Below are positions 11,959 through 24,328 of a DNA stretch of 64,000 nucleotides, piece by piece. Source of the DNA: Sarocladium kiliense (Eukaryota > Ascomycota > Sordariomycetes > Hypocreales > Sarocladiaceae); NCBI GenBank assembly GCA_030734395.1, contig JAUZTG010000020.1:1302001-1366000 (forward strand), written 5' to 3'. Every line of letters begins with the position of its first letter. Position 1 is the first letter of the stretch. Made by a program: the position numbers and the translations under genes. The notes beneath the pieces were generated by a model, which saw only the letters and a list, made by a program, of their open reading frames with translations, ran no database searches and was not told where the DNA came from.

Positions 11959-14900
11959 TCACTCATGTGAGTTGAGCGTCTTGATCATCATCTTGCGTCG
12001 GTTCTTGTCAGCCACCAAAAGGTTGCGGCTGTCAAACACCGTCCTCATCGTGTCCACCACCCGGTGGAAACTGCTTGCCGCACCACGTTCCTGCGTGAAT
12101 CGAACAATAGACAGTGGCTGCTTCTTGCCGTGTTCAATGACCGCGATGATTTCCGCTGCAAACTCGACTTCCTTCATGTTCAAGTCTATGATTGCTCGTT
12201 AGTCAAAGCCCAAAGAGGGAGGCAGGTCGTCGTGACCACTCACAGTTCTTGGGTGCCACCCGTGCAAAGACAACGTTACGTTGCTTGTCGATTGTGACAC
12301 CTCTAATGCCGTACTTTCGCCATTCTCGCAACAGGATAGCCACTTCCAATCGAGCGCGCTTCCTCGACATCGCCATGCAGATATGCCCAGTCGCCGGCTT
12401 CACCTTGAACAGGCGAGCCAACCAGTTTTGCTTCACCTCGATTTGTCGGATGCCGCTGCTCGATCTCGAATCCCGCCAGTTGGACGGCGGTTCCTTCTTC
12501 AGAACCTTATTCTGACCATGGGAGTTCCTCGATTGCTCCGGCTCCTCTGTTGTTCGTCGGCTCATCAGTGATCTGTGCTCTCGCAAAGTCGACGTGCCTA
12601 GGCAGTACTCACCATCAATGCTCATCTTAGGGTCTTTGTTCTTCCCGCCCTTCCAGAAAGAGAATGTGAAGCTCTTCTTTTTCGTGGCCACCAACTGCTC
12701 ATGATCAGGGCGCAGAATGTCGTCGAAGTCGATGGGACTCTGGGGCTGTTGCGACTGCGTCGACTGCCTGTCCCGTGGCTGGTGCTCTGATTCAGCCTTT
12801 GAGCCTCGTTTGAACCACGAAGTCTTCTTCTTCTGCTTGGTACCATCCTGGCTGGTCTGCGAGGAGGATTCATGCGTAGGCTCGTCCGACTCGGCATGAT
12901 AAGCTAGCTGCCGGTGTAGACTGCGTCCGAAGTCCTCTGCTCCAGACGCCTTCCGCACCTTGAGGGGTGCAGGGACCTTCACAGGACTATATGCGGTCGG
13001 GGAATGGACAACGCGGATGGAGTTCTCGACTTTGCTCAGATATTCGGCGCTGGCAAGGCGCTCCGCCCGCCTCTTTGGCGGTGTGTGAGGTGGTGCGGAC
13101 ACAATTCGAGCCTTGTCCTGGATGATAATAGGGGCACCGCCATTCTCGTTGATAGATGGCAAGAAGGTCGACTTAGCAGTGGCTGTGTGAGGATAAGCGG
13201 GGGCTGAAACGATGCGTCGATCCGGCTGCGGAGTTTGCAGGGTTGAAGTGCCGATTCGGACCTCATCTGCTCGGAACTCGGTTTTGGTTGCTGGTGCGCT
13301 CGTCGTGACTGGGTGACTCGCAAGAGCCCTCTGATTTGGCAATGGAGGGAGTGGTCGAGAGTCCCAAGGTTTAACGGAAATCTCGGAGGCGGGAGTCATG
13401 ATGCTCGCAGAGTCAAAGGTAAACGATAGAGGTGAGGTCTCCCTGGTTCTTCCGTCACTATCGGTCAAGGAGCCACCAACAGAGTTCGCTTCAATTAAAG
13501 AGCTTCCGAACGCCTCGTCAAGATCTCTGGCGATGTTGTCGCTGAAGTGCCGAAGCTCTTCGTTGAAGACGAGAGAAGCATCGGTAGCAACCGTGGTTGG
13601 CTTTGGAGCACCCACAGCCTTGGGGTGTGTAGCTCCGTTTGAGAGAGTCGGCAGATCGGGTGAAGCAGATTCACGGGTTCGCGGCTCGGATTGCAGATCC
13701 TCGATAGCAATCGAAGCCATCCTGTTTGAGGCCTTCTGAGCACGGTTGACCGAGCTCGAACGCTTCCTAACATGCGAGAAGTCGACGCCCCTCTTATGCC
13801 TCAAGCCTGGGCCACGAGCTTGAGGTGTGTTTTGACGGCTGCTGCGCATGGAGGTGAGTGATCCACGCGAAGAAGCTGGTCTACCATTGATAGAGCCTCG
13901 CATTGATCCAATTCTTCTTTGCTGAGCGATCGAACCACTGCGCATTCTAGCCGCTTGGGTTGAGTAGTTGCCAGGCGACTGCACATCACGATGTACTGTC
14001 ACTTTGGCTTGGCTGACCTGAGATTGAGATGAATGGAACACTCGGCTGCCTCGGTACGGGTCGTAGCTTTGGACCGTCCCTGCTTCAGTCTCTGCCGCAT
14101 TTGATATGACGGTGAATCGAGACACTGATCGACCATGACCGTTGCTTCGGGGCTGAGTGAATTCACACGTCGACACTCGCTTTTTCCAGACACCAGGCTT
14201 CAGGTGGTGGTAATCGCTCATAGAATGAGCCAATTCCGGTTTGAAGTCTTCCAGTTGCTGGTTCCGGTAGTTGTACAGCAGCCAGTAGAAGGCTTTCTGA
14301 TCGTTGGGCCTACAAGATGGCGTTAGTAATATACACAGTGGACTAGATGTCAGTGGACTCACTCATCAGAGGTCAGCTTCTGAGCCAGCTGTTGCTCGCT
14401 GAACATGTGCCACATCGACCGAAGCTGTCGGATGAGCTGAGGGTCGAGGCTCTGTCGAGGCACAGGTGCATACTGGAAGCCCTTCCTCGTATCTGGCGGC
14501 TGACCACTATTCTCGCCCAGATCGTCAAGGTAGGAGTATTTTCGCACCAAAGGGTGACGCCAAATCTCCTTCAGTGTGATTCGGTTATCTGGGTTTGTCT
14601 GGAGCATGCATTGAATCAGGTCTTCGGCCTCGCGGCTGAGTCCCTTCGGCATCTCATACACGCCCTTCTTGGTCTTGCCCATCATAACGCGCAAGTCCGG
14701 ATCATCAAAAGGGAGAGTAGCGGATAGCATAGCGTAGAGAATGACACCCATGCTCCAAATATCGGCCTTGTCGCCCCGGTAATGCTTGTTCTTGAGCAGC
14801 TCAGGGGCAGCATAGTGTGGGCTTCCGCAGGCCGTGGCAAGCCGGTGGTTGTCTGTCTGGTGCAGGGCAGCCATTCCGAAGTCGGCAATCTTGATCTGCA

Positions 14901-15780
14901 TATCGGCTGTGATCAAGATGTTCTCGGGCTTCAGGTCGCGATGGCAAATATTGAAGGAATGACAGTATGTGATCGCACTGATCATCTGGCGGAAGAAGTA
15001 TAACGAAACTTCTTCTGTCAGTCTTCCATGCGAGTTGATGTACGTGAACAAATCACCCTGATCGATATACTCGAGGATGAGGTAACTGGTTCATGTAAGA
15101 AAAGCCCTCGACGTGTTAGGTGATGATCAAGACCTGGTTACTCACATTTCAGAGCGGTTCTCCCAAATATCGTAGAGCTTCATGATGTGAGGATGCTCGA
15201 TGAGCTTCAGAATCGCGACTTCGCGCTCAATGGCCATTGGGACACGCATCTCGCCATCAATCTGCTCGGGTAGGCTCTTGTCCCACTTGCTGAGAGCTGC
15301 GAGACTGCTGTCTTGGACAAGATAGGCCATGCGACGGTTGACGATCTTGACGGCGGCAAGCTGGTTGGTCAGGTTGTGTCGACAAAGGCGGACTCGGGCA
15401 GAGGAGCCCTTCCCCAGGGTCTTTCCAAGCTGCCATGGTCCAATATGACTCTTGTACTTGCTGCTTCGACTTCCGCTTGAGGCGTATGAGGCCTGAGAGT
15501 GGCGCTTGGAATCTTCGCCATCAGATGGAGGCTTCAACTCTGAAGTAGCTCGGCTATCGATGTCCGCATTGTGTGTTGGAGCTGCAGTTTGGACTGGTGT
15601 GTGTCTCACGGGAATGTTGTAGTTATTGCGAGGAGCCGGCGAGTTGTTCGAACCGACTACCGTGTAGTCAGACCGAGGCTTTTGGGAGTTGTTGCCATGA
15701 CCATAGGTAGCCGTATTGGCGCGGTTCTGGTTTTCGGAGAGAGGGTAGCGGTTGTTGGATCGAGCTGCAACCTCGGCCAT
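11959..15780 (-). CDS. Hsl1/Nim1-type Ser/Thr protein kinase with KA1 domain
   Basis: This kinase belongs to the CAMK/Snf1-related group that includes Hsl1, Gin4, Kcc4 and Nim1, which in yeasts link septin or morphogenesis status to mitotic entry through Wee1. Five exons (15780-15146, 15085-14363, 14309-12613, 12546-12244, 12185-11959) give 1194 residues. The kinase domain spans about 114-392, with glycine loop GKGSSARV, VKIV lysine 145, HRDLKPEN at 260-267, DFG at 280-282 and APE at about 305-307. A long Ser/Arg-rich, probably disordered middle follows. The last ~100 residues read like a kinase-associated 1 (KA1) membrane-binding domain, as in Hsl1. The 66-bp intron at 12547-12612 is open in frame, so its retention would add 22 residues. 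The exact orthologue (Hsl1 or Gin4 branch) is not settled. The ATG at 15780 is the first of the frame. Confidence 0.9.
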
Positions 15781-17984
15781 GGTACCTGAGTAGTAGCAAT
15801 GCGTTCAAGCGTGCATGATATGAGGAGCAAGACAAGGAAGTGATGGTAGGATTTGAACTTGAACAGGGTGAAGTAGCAGACAGGAGAATCACGACCAAAC
15901 GAGTGGGCAGCCAGAAGATGGTGAACCGGCAGAATATCCGTAGAGGTGGCAAGAAAGAGTAACCAAGAGGGCAAGGAGCGAGAAGTTTGGAAGAGTAAAG
16001 GCCAGGCCGTGTGGGGAGGAAGAAAAGAAGAGGAGCACGAGGCCAGGAAGGAATGTAAGCCAAGGTGGAAAGGCCTTTGGAGCGGCACGAGATGGGTGGT
16101 TGAACCAGAAGCCGGGGCGAGCCTGAGGAAAGCGAAACCTGAAGATGTCTGGGATGGTGCAAGTCGCGAGGTGTAGCGGAGGATGGGGCCGGGACGTGAC
16201 GTGACGTGTGCTCGGGTGCGATGGACGTGTCTCTGAAGGCTCCTGCGTGTAGAAAGGTAAGTCGGGGCGTTGCGACGGGAATGCAATGTTTACATCAGAT
16301 CCGAGCTGGGGGCATATCTGTGGCAGATGTCAGCAGCTGGCGATGTCGTTTGACGGCTGGCATCCAGCAGGTGGTAACGGGTGGCGGCTTCACTCCAGTG
16401 TTTGCCGCAGCAGATCCAGAACACCAAGGCACAGGCACAGGCACAAAACAAAGGGAATCCCCCCTGTCTGCTCGATCCATGGCCAAGCCAAACGAACCAT
16501 ACAATCGACAAGGTGACACTTGCCAGCTTGATGATGTGCATTCCAACGTCTGGCGCGCCCCGTCTCCCTGCAATCTGCCAGAAGCTGACCTCGCGAACAG
16601 ACACTCTTTGGCACGCAACACACTCATACATGCTCAGGCCAGCCAGGATTCGCCTCTTGCCGTAGTTGGAACGCTCCCGCGTCCATCACTTGACTGGAAT
16701 GCGAGAGCATAACTGCGATTCCAGCCAGCGCCTGGCTCAGTCTCGGAGCATCGTGATGCGTGGTGAGGGATACGATGAATGCGTATCGTTGCACTGGGCA
16801 GAGCAAAAGACGCCGCGATTCAAGATGCAGGATTTGAGTCTGGTTGACCTTGTGCCGCGAGAAAAAGGCATTCTCTGAAGGCTCCTTGGGCGCTGCAGAA
16901 GATGAGAGAATCGACGCAAGGGATGGACTTCCACCACCACGACCGAGACTCGACACCAACTTTCCAATGTCTCACATGCCCTCCAGCTTGGCTTCGGGAG
17001 CGGGTCTCTGTCTGCCGGGCAAATGCATTATGTGGCTCGACTTGTTGAAAATTCAGGAGTAAGCGGCGGGCGCATTTCGCCTGACTTGCGTGCCGAGTGA
17101 ATGATTCTGGGAGGCTGGCTGTGAATTGTTTGCGTGTGGCAGGTTGATACAATCAAGCCTCCCTTCAGCGGACTGCTGCGCAGTCAGAAGGTGGCTCGAG
17201 GTCGATATATGCCCTAGGTGCCGTTTGCTCAACTAAATCCCAGTTAAGTATTCGCAAGATTTGATGGACTGCCATACTTAGTAGTTGACGTCTATCTCGG
17301 AATCATACTCGTAACGCTTGAGGTTCCAGATGATGTCCGACAAGTCACGTGCTACATCCAGCCATAGTCACATAGGCACGACCACCTTCGCAGCGCTCAA
17401 GTCCTAGCTTCAAGTACAAATTCCTGTTCGTATCCAACATGGGAGGTTTCACTCTTACTTTCTTGACATTGCACTGTGCTGGTGATGGTTGTGCCACCTT
17501 CTGCCACTGACGGTTTGGACCAACCTTGAGTTCACCAACTGCTCCCAAAATTGAGCCCAGAGACGCGATTTCAATCAATCAAGTAGATTTCCTCTTTGAT
17601 TGTCATTCCGAGATTTTTCCAAGACTTGCTATCGCTTTCGGGCGCTTCGGGAACTATCGTTCGTAACCTAGACGAGCAATGGTCTGTAGGTTACATTGCA
17701 TGACACAATGTATAGCTCGCCTTTCCTTGAAGTTTATCTTGTAGTTCACGTGAAGGCTCTTTCTCAGTAGACGAGGGAGTGCTCGGTTTGGCAATTAATC
17801 ATGTTCATACATTGCGCCAGCTGTTTTCATGTTACTCGGCTCCGATATTGTTGCTGGTGCCTTGCTACTCATAGTCACAGTCCTGACGCAAAGTGGTGTG
17901 ATATATAGGGTGGCGTGAAGATTTGAGAGGCTATACCACCGTCATATCCTTGTAAGACAAGCTGAGTCGCTTTCTTTCTCGACT
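15781..17984. other. Intergenic: kinase upstream region
   Basis: A 2.2-kb stretch with no supported gene. The part next to the kinase start is probably its promoter and long 5' leader. Overlapping open frames at 16.2-17.1 kb on both strands have no domains and no consistent splice extension. Notable are a GACGT triple repeat at 16193-16208 and a short GGCACA tandem at about 16.42 kb. Confidence 0.55.
16193..16208 (+). promoter_or_regulatory. Tandem GACGT x3, CRE/ATF-like element
   Basis: Three abutting GACGT units create two overlapping TGACGTGA-type cores. bZIP proteins of the CREB/ATF class recognise TGACGT. The site lies about 410 bp upstream of the kinase ATG. Function is inferred from the motif only. 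Confidence 0.35.
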
Positions 17985-20610
17985 TCAACGAGGCACCTTA
18001 TTAGAAGTGTGCTCACACACAGCACGAAGGACACGGTCCAGAACCCGCTTCATTCGTTGCAGGTCCCTTATACCGGCAGACCAGCGCGCGAGTGTTGCGA
18101 TAGTCATGCGCGACAACTCCGGCCAGTTCTCTGGTGGACGTAGAGGCCCATCCGCTACGACAGCGGCGAGTATGACAAGGGTACAGCGAAATGCACGACG
18201 AAGTACGAACCATGTACCACCATGGCGATCATGGTTTGAGCAACGCGTGATGGAATCCACGCAAAGCGTCATATAACGCTGTGCCAACGCAGCGATGGAC
18301 GATGTTGGGGGCTTCTCGGGCGGATGGTGTAAGCAGTAATAGACGAGTGGCCGGAGGATTGATTCATTCCATTCCTCGAAGCGACCCTCGAGGTAGTATC
18401 CCATTTCATTGTTTGGTTGCGATGATGGATCGTATCGCATGGTGGGAGGGAGATGTGATTGCCTAAACAGCAGGTCGAACAGGTCAGTCTGAGGACAGTC
18501 ATAGCTAATCGGAAGGCAGAGGGAAAAAGTACCAATCGGCGATTTGTTTCTGGGACTCATAGTATTGCCGACAGACGAGATCAATATTCTCAATCCAGTT
18601 CTGTTCACCCTTTTCGTAAATCACTGAGAGGACTTCATCTAGTGATCGCCGTAGGGAGATTTGTGCAAGATAGAAGAACCAGACGAACTCATTTCGACGG
18701 GGCGAGAAGACGTCTGACATTTCCACATCGTCATCGTCGTCATTGCCGATCAGGTGATTCAGTGTCTCTGGAGGAGTCGGAAAAGCCACGGGATACTTGA
18801 AGCTTGAAAGATCACTAGCCAGAGTTACGCCGAGTTCCGTAGCAAATTCCCTGGATTCAGGACGAAACGGTTAGCACAAGTGATACGAATAGTGAAGACA
18901 AACTCAGGGAACAGGGTTCGTGAGCACTTTATCAGTACCTTTCTGCTTTGTGGATGGACCAGAACGCTCGCTGTTCAAAGTGATAGCTGAGGGTCGACGA
19001 ACCAGAACTGACTTCTTCTTCTTCTGGACCTTCCATGTATAGGCCATTTCCACCCCTTGATCGTTCCATATGGTGAACTCGTAATCGCGTAGCCGCTTGC
19101 TGAAGGTGCATCCAAGACTTGACTGGCCGGAAGGCAAACTTCTCGAAAAGTGACGCGAAGTAGAAGCACTGAATATCGATAAGCGATGTGCCAAGACCTC
19201 CAAGACGTTTCTGCGCAGCTTCATAATACGCCTCTGCAGCTTCATCGTTGGATGTTGACATCACATCTGGGGGCACAGTGGAGTTTCGCCGAGGCGTGGC
19301 TGCCACCGGGGGTGTCGAAACGGAGTCCCTGACGAAGGGAGGTGGTATCCATGCACGAGAGTAGCTAGCGAGGGCGCAAGCTAGAAGCTGATCTCAGTGT
19401 CAGTGACAACGTCGAGTATATCCATATGAGGATGGATATCAGAACAGGAAAAGTGACTCACCACGAGACAAGATTTCGCGTCCCAATCCAACCCATCTTC
19501 CGCCACAGAGCTCGCGTACTGGAGCAGATCGTGTGCATCCATAATCGGGTTGCGACAATTGACAAGAGCCAAAAACTTCTGGCATAATGTGACAAATGCT
19601 TGGTCACGCACACCTTGACCAAATATAGTGGCTGCCTTGGGCTGCTTGGCTATTCCACCTCGTGAGTTCGGACGTGGAGATGTCGAGACGTTAGTGGGCG
19701 TAGATTGAGCTGCTTCGCCTTCCTCTCCATCCCCGAGCACATGTGCATCAAAGATGAAAGAGTCGATGCTGGCGTCTTCAGTGGCTATGACAGTTTGAAG
19801 AATAGGCCACTTGAGAATGGACTCGCACTTTGTGTACTGAAGGTACGCCGTGGAGTCTGAGGACGGCGGTGAAAGTGAAGATCCGGAGTGGCCATCAAAC
19901 GCGCTCGGTTTCTCGACGGGACCAAGTCCAGCAGCAGCAGCCACTGATGGATAGGATCCCAATTCAGATGTCACACTGCTCCGAGCATCAGCAGAAACCG
20001 GTGACGATTGGGACAGGAGATTCCTGATGTCATCCAATCGCTCGAGAACCTCGCGATGTCTGTCGGCAGCCTCGTCAAGTCCAACCTGTAATCCATCCGC
20101 CTCAGAGCCGTCAGCGTAGACGCAGCGCGCTTGATGGCGACGACATGAGCCACATACCGGGCGCAAATTGTCGCATTTGGTCTTCCGGAGACGACAGAAC
20201 TGACATGCAGCAATGGCACGTTTTCGGCGTACATAGGGAGTGGGAACAGTGGGAACTCCCACAGTAGCTGTTGTGAGCGATGCAGCCCCGGGAACCTCGT
20301 TCGTAGCCGCTGAAGCCGACATGGCTCCTTGCCTGAGGTTTGGCTCAGATTCAGCAGCTCTTTCGATTACTCCAGCTGTTGCCCTTTCATTGGGCTTTGA
20401 AGAGGGCGCAGACAACGCCCATGACCTATGGCCTAGCTGTCGCTTTTGGTATGCCAGTGATGACCACTCTGGGATGCCAGAGTGCTGAGCTGAACTGATC
20501 TTGTCGTTTGACTCATGGGAAGTCCGCCTACGTTTTGCGGGATTCTCGGTTATCGAAGCCGACGATGAAGGTCCATCGATCGAAGGCCGGGATGGTGAGA
20601 GACGGTGCAT
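17985..20610 (-). CDS. Zn2Cys6 fungal transcription factor
   Basis: A binuclear zinc-cluster DNA-binding regulator, nuclear by family. Four exons (20610-19462, 19387-18939, 18850-18533, 18462-17985) join in frame to 797 residues. The zinc cluster has cysteines at about 136, 139, 146, 153, 156 and 163 (CQFCRLRKTKC ... CGSCRRHQARC), with a basic stretch before it. A downstream region resembles the fungal-specific middle homology domain: the join at intron 1 gives CLVLLACALASYS, and the join at intron 3 gives WQSHLPPTMR, both characteristic of the family. An open frame extends six codons further upstream, but only with a TTG start, so I chose the first ATG. It sits next to a sugar-porter gene and a dioxygenase gene, which suggests, but does not prove, that it is their pathway regulator. 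Confidence 0.93.
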
Positions 20611-21113
20611 GAAGCAGAGTGGTGGCAAGAGCGGGGCGTTGAAGAGGTATGGGTTTTGAGGGACCCTCCATTGCCAGGGAAATCCGTTTTCACCCTAGGT
20701 CACTGGTGGTTCAGTTTCGTCCGATACAAGCCCATACGCAGTCTACCTTGTGTATCAAGTCGTTGTTGCGTAGGGTGCGCGGCGCGATCGTGGACACATG
20801 GCATCGTGGAGTGAGAGCCAGGCATCGGCGTCAACATTCACCTCGAGCTACCCTAAAGTGAGTGATCCGCATGACAACACGTCCATCCCAGTGGCCTGCA
20901 TAAGGAATTTGAGCATTTGGTCGTTCATCACGAATATCTCTTGTTTTATGGAGGAAACAATTCATTCCTCGTCGGTTGAACAATGGTTGTGGCCGCAACC
21001 CTCCGGGGAGAATGTAGCCGTGAGAGCGTAGCCCAAATCTAGTCTAAACCCATGGATCACTAAAGCTATAAACGGCCCTGGCTATGATCGTGCTCCTTGT
21101 TCAACTCAAATGC
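20611..21113. other. Intergenic: Zn2Cys6 factor promoter
   Basis: About 500 bp between the transporter stop and the Zn2Cys6 factor start, both genes leftward. No coding signal. A CCGGGGAGAA at about 21.0 kb partly resembles the element repeated upstream of the transporter. Confidence 0.6.
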
Positions 21114-22933
21114 TCAAACCTTGCGTGTAGGCTGCTCCTCGAGATGTGTTGTCGCGCCAGAGTCGGATTCGATCTCCAGCGCCTTGTCGTTCTCATCGGG
21201 CCGCACCACAACGCCAGTGCATTGATAGCCTGAAAGGGAGAAATCAAAACGTTAGCCATTTGTTTCCAAAAGCTCGGGTGAATTTTCAAAGGGCTTCAGG
21301 GGGTCATACTCTTGAATTTACGTGTGGCGACTTTGTTGTAAAACATCTCGTCAATGTTCTCGAGTGAGCGTCGATGAGTTTCCTGTGTTAGAGAGCACGA
21401 TTAGTAAAGATAGGTCATGGTGAGTTTTTAGTGAATCCCAAGCTTACCGGGATGAAGAAGAAGATGAAGATGACGGTAATCAGGTTAGACCCGAGCCAGA
21501 TATAACCAACTATGAGGTTGCGGTCACGTTAGTCAAGGTTCTTGCGGAAGGCTGCGGATGAACAAGAGTAACAAACCCTTTGGTCCAATGTTCAAAGCTT
21601 CAGGGTTGATGAAGTAGGGAGTTGTGAAAGAGATCAAGAAGTAGGCAATGAAGCCGACACCGTTTCCGAAGCCAAATGTCGTGGCTCGCAGGCGGTTGTT
21701 GGGAATCTCACTAGAGACAATCCACGAGCCCGGGCCCACAATGGCAGAGTAAAGGCATTGGAACATGACGACCATGGCGACGATCACTTTGCCTGTAGTG
21801 ACAGTGCTGGGAGCAGCAGTCCAGGCAGCGGCAATGCCAAGCATGAGAAGTGATTGTACACCGAATCCGAACATGAGAACCGGCCGGCGCCCGACGAAGC
21901 GGTGAAGGAAGAGACCAATAACGGCTCCCAAAAGGGACACAGTCGTGACGATGATGGAGTCGATGAAGGGATTCTGCGATCTGGCAACCTGGAAGAAGTA
22001 GGTCTTGTAGCCCGAAATGAACGGAAAACCACTGGCGGCATTCATGCAACCGCTCGCGACGGTGAGGAGAGTTCGACGAAGCTCAGCAGGGCTGAACATG
22101 AGGCGAACAGCGCGCCAGCCCTGAATCTTGCCGTCCTTCTCACCCTCAATGGATTGCACAATCGCAGAAATTTCATCATCGATCAACTCAGTTGGATAGC
22201 TAGATCCTCGGAGACGATGAAGGTGCTTTCGAGCGTCCTCGGTGCGGCCCTTGAGAATGAGCCAGCGAGGGGACTCCGGGATGAGGAAGCCGATGAAGAA
22301 CCAGAAGACTGGGATGGGGAACAAGCAGAATAGTGGAATCTGGTAAGACAGGCGGGACTCGAGATGCTTGGTCGCATTGTTGACGCAGGCGCCGATAACA
22401 GTGCCCACACACACGGATAGCTGGACCAAGCTGACCAGCGATCCACGAAGATGCGAGGGAGCTGCTTCGGAGATGTAGATACTGACGAAACCGATGTAGA
22501 GACCATTCGACACCCCAAACGCGAAGCGACCGAAGATCACCGCACTCTTATTTGTTGAAAGGACGAGAATGAGGTTTGCGCCAATAGCCACGAAGGAACT
22601 GACGATAAAGTTTCTCCTCCGGCCAAGACGGTCGGTGAAGAATTCGAGAGTGAAGGAACCGACAACGAGACCAATGTTCATCAGGCTGGTGATGGACTGC
22701 TGGAACTCAGGGGCAATGCCGTACCCTTGAGGGGCGTTCGGATTTTCATGTCCGAAGACCATGAGAAAGCCCTTGAGGGCCTGGGCGGCGTTGATGATGG
22801 ACACATCGAGACCGTATTGAAGTGTTGCCGAAGAAACAAGGAAACAGAAGAAGATTGTCTTGATGTTTTGTTGCCACGGTGTGCGAATCTGTCGCGTGGC
22901 GATGTTCGGCTGACTGTCGCTTGCCTCCTTCAT
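21114..22933 (-). CDS. MFS transporter, sugar porter family
   Basis: A twelve-helix major facilitator of the sugar porter family, probably a plasma-membrane symporter for a sugar or related polyol or acid. Four exons (22933-21577, 21509-21448, 21382-21310, 21229-21114) give 535 residues, a normal length. Family marks are visible in order: DRLGRRRNF in the loop after helix 2, PESPRW in the central loop, GRRP after helix 8 and IPETHRRSLENIDEMF after the last helix. The last part is assembled across two introns, and the GTATGA donor at 21309 gives KFKSYQC, which fits the family better than the alternative GTAAAT donor. The short cytosolic tail is acidic. A TATATAAA lies 171 bp upstream. Substrate cannot be read from the sequence. 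The divergent neighbour is a dioxygenase, which hints at a shared catabolic pathway. Confidence 0.95.
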
Positions 22934-23103
22934 GATGGGCGAGAATGGCAGTCTTGACCGAGGATTATTTGCAAAAATACAACTTCCAGTATCGCGACCC
23001 TAGAAAGGGTTCTGGACGGAGAGGGATAGATCTGCCGTTCCACGATTGAGATGCTGGACGAACTCGCGCAGTGGAGAGATCAACAAGGATGCAGACAGGC
23101 GGG

Positions 23104-23111
23104 TTTATATA
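23104..23111 (-). promoter_or_regulatory. TATA box of the MFS transporter gene
   Basis: TATATAAA on the minus strand, 171 bp upstream of the transporter ATG and correctly oriented. A strong TATA box is typical of regulated rather than housekeeping fungal genes. Confidence 0.55.
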
Positions 23112-23516
23112 GAGACCCAGCTCATGGACTTGCAAAGCGGGACGACCACGATGTCCATGTACCGGATGGAACCAAGAAGGCTGTAAGGGTCAGGAAGCTG
23201 GGGCTGGCCTTGGGGTAGAGGAAGTGGCTGAATGACCCATGCCTTGTGCACAAGGACAGCTCAAGAGATAAGAGCTTGACTAAACCTCATCTTGGGTCCT
23301 TTTCCCCAGAAACTATTTGTTTAGCACGCGGGGTAAGGAGCTCAAGACGACCATACCCCGGATTAAGTGTCCCTGTTATTGAGACTTGTTGTAAGCTAAG
23401 GCAGAGAATGCAGATACTGGAGTGAGCCGGTGATGATGTTCCAAATGCCTGAATGCTCATTGGAGAAAACAAGTCAAGCGAGGCGAGACTAGGGATGATC
23501 CTGGAGATGTGAGTGT

Positions 23517-23536
23517 CGGGGAAAGACGCGGACGAA
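23517..23536 (+). promoter_or_regulatory. 20-bp repeated element, copy 1
   Basis: CGGGGAAAGACGCGGACGAA. An exact inverted copy lies 321 bp downstream and a near copy 81 bp beyond that. It contains CGG-N9-CGG, the direct-repeat half-site layout that many Zn2Cys6 factors bind. Flanking bases (CTGGAGAT before, TGGAGAAAG after) also recur around copy 2. Confidence 0.6.
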
Positions 23537-23857
23537 TTATGTGGAGAAAGATGGGGAAATGTCTGGGGTCCGGGGGGGCAACAGATCGGATGCAGTCGGA
23601 GCCTCTGGATCAGTCACGAGGCGGCTCATTTTGGAGAACGGCATCTTTCAGACGGGTGGCAATGTGTGAGAGCGCTTCCTGGATCCCCCCCAGACGACCA
23701 TATGCGAGGTTCAGCTCAGCCCGATACGAGATGCCGGCCTCGATAGAGGTTCCAGATGGATGAGCGGGAGTTGACTCGGGTCCTATTCTTCAGCAGCCAC
23801 CAAGAAGTCTAGTGCGAATTACGGAGCTGGTGCGGTTCTCCTCCTTTCTCCATTTAT

Positions 23858-23877
23858 TTCGTCCGCGTCTTTCCCCG
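23858..23877 (-). promoter_or_regulatory. 20-bp repeated element, copy 2 (inverted)
   Basis: A perfect reverse complement of copy 1 at all 20 positions, with similarity extending into both flanks. It lies between the divergent transporter and dioxygenase genes, about 450 bp upstream of the dioxygenase ATG. Confidence 0.6.
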
Positions 23878-23938
23878 GATGGCTGATCTCCAGAAGGAGT
23901 TTAGACGATAGGTCCCCCACGTCGTGAGCTCCCCTTGT

Positions 23939-23958
23939 TTGGTCCGCGTCTATCCCCG
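23939..23958 (-). promoter_or_regulatory. 20-bp repeated element, copy 3
   Basis: TTGGTCCGCGTCTATCCCCG, same orientation as copy 2 with two mismatches. Both CGG triplets and their spacing are kept, which argues that these bases matter. Confidence 0.55.
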
Positions 23959-24328
23959 GACATGGGATTGGGGGCAAAGTCCTGGAGTGCAAGTACCCGA
24001 GTGGTTCCTCTCCTCTAAGCTTGAGTGGTTGTCTGGTCATCTGATTGCCCGTTGACTGAGGTATCCAACTTGATTTGATCTACATGGTTGTCAGGTGTGT
24101 ATCGCCAAGCACCCCGTCGTGTTGCTCTTGAACCAATCCCGAAGTTATATATGTTAGTCAAGCCTCGCATTTTTGACAACGTCTTGGAACAAGTAAAGCC
24201 CTGCTTATGCAACGCAATCAAGGTAATTTCACCTTTTACTACTATCGTCTCAATTCAGGCCTTGCATCTCGGTAGAAGACTTATAGCTTTCACATTCAGC
24301 TCAATCCGAGTCTCCATAGCTCTTCATC

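Noticed and set aside
11425..11970. 181-codon + strand frame downstream of the kinase
   Set aside because: It opens only with TTG, has odd composition (many Cys, Arg, Tyr), ends inside the kinase 3' exon and has no domain.
16206..16712. Cluster of 60-170 codon frames on both strands
   Set aside because: Overlapping in several phases, as expected for GC-rich non-coding DNA. None extends by splicing to a protein-like product.
23460..24000. A miniature inverted-repeat transposon built on the 20-bp repeats
   Set aside because: There is a third copy, no clear terminal boundaries and no target-site duplication that I could find. I kept it only as an alternative to a regulatory element.
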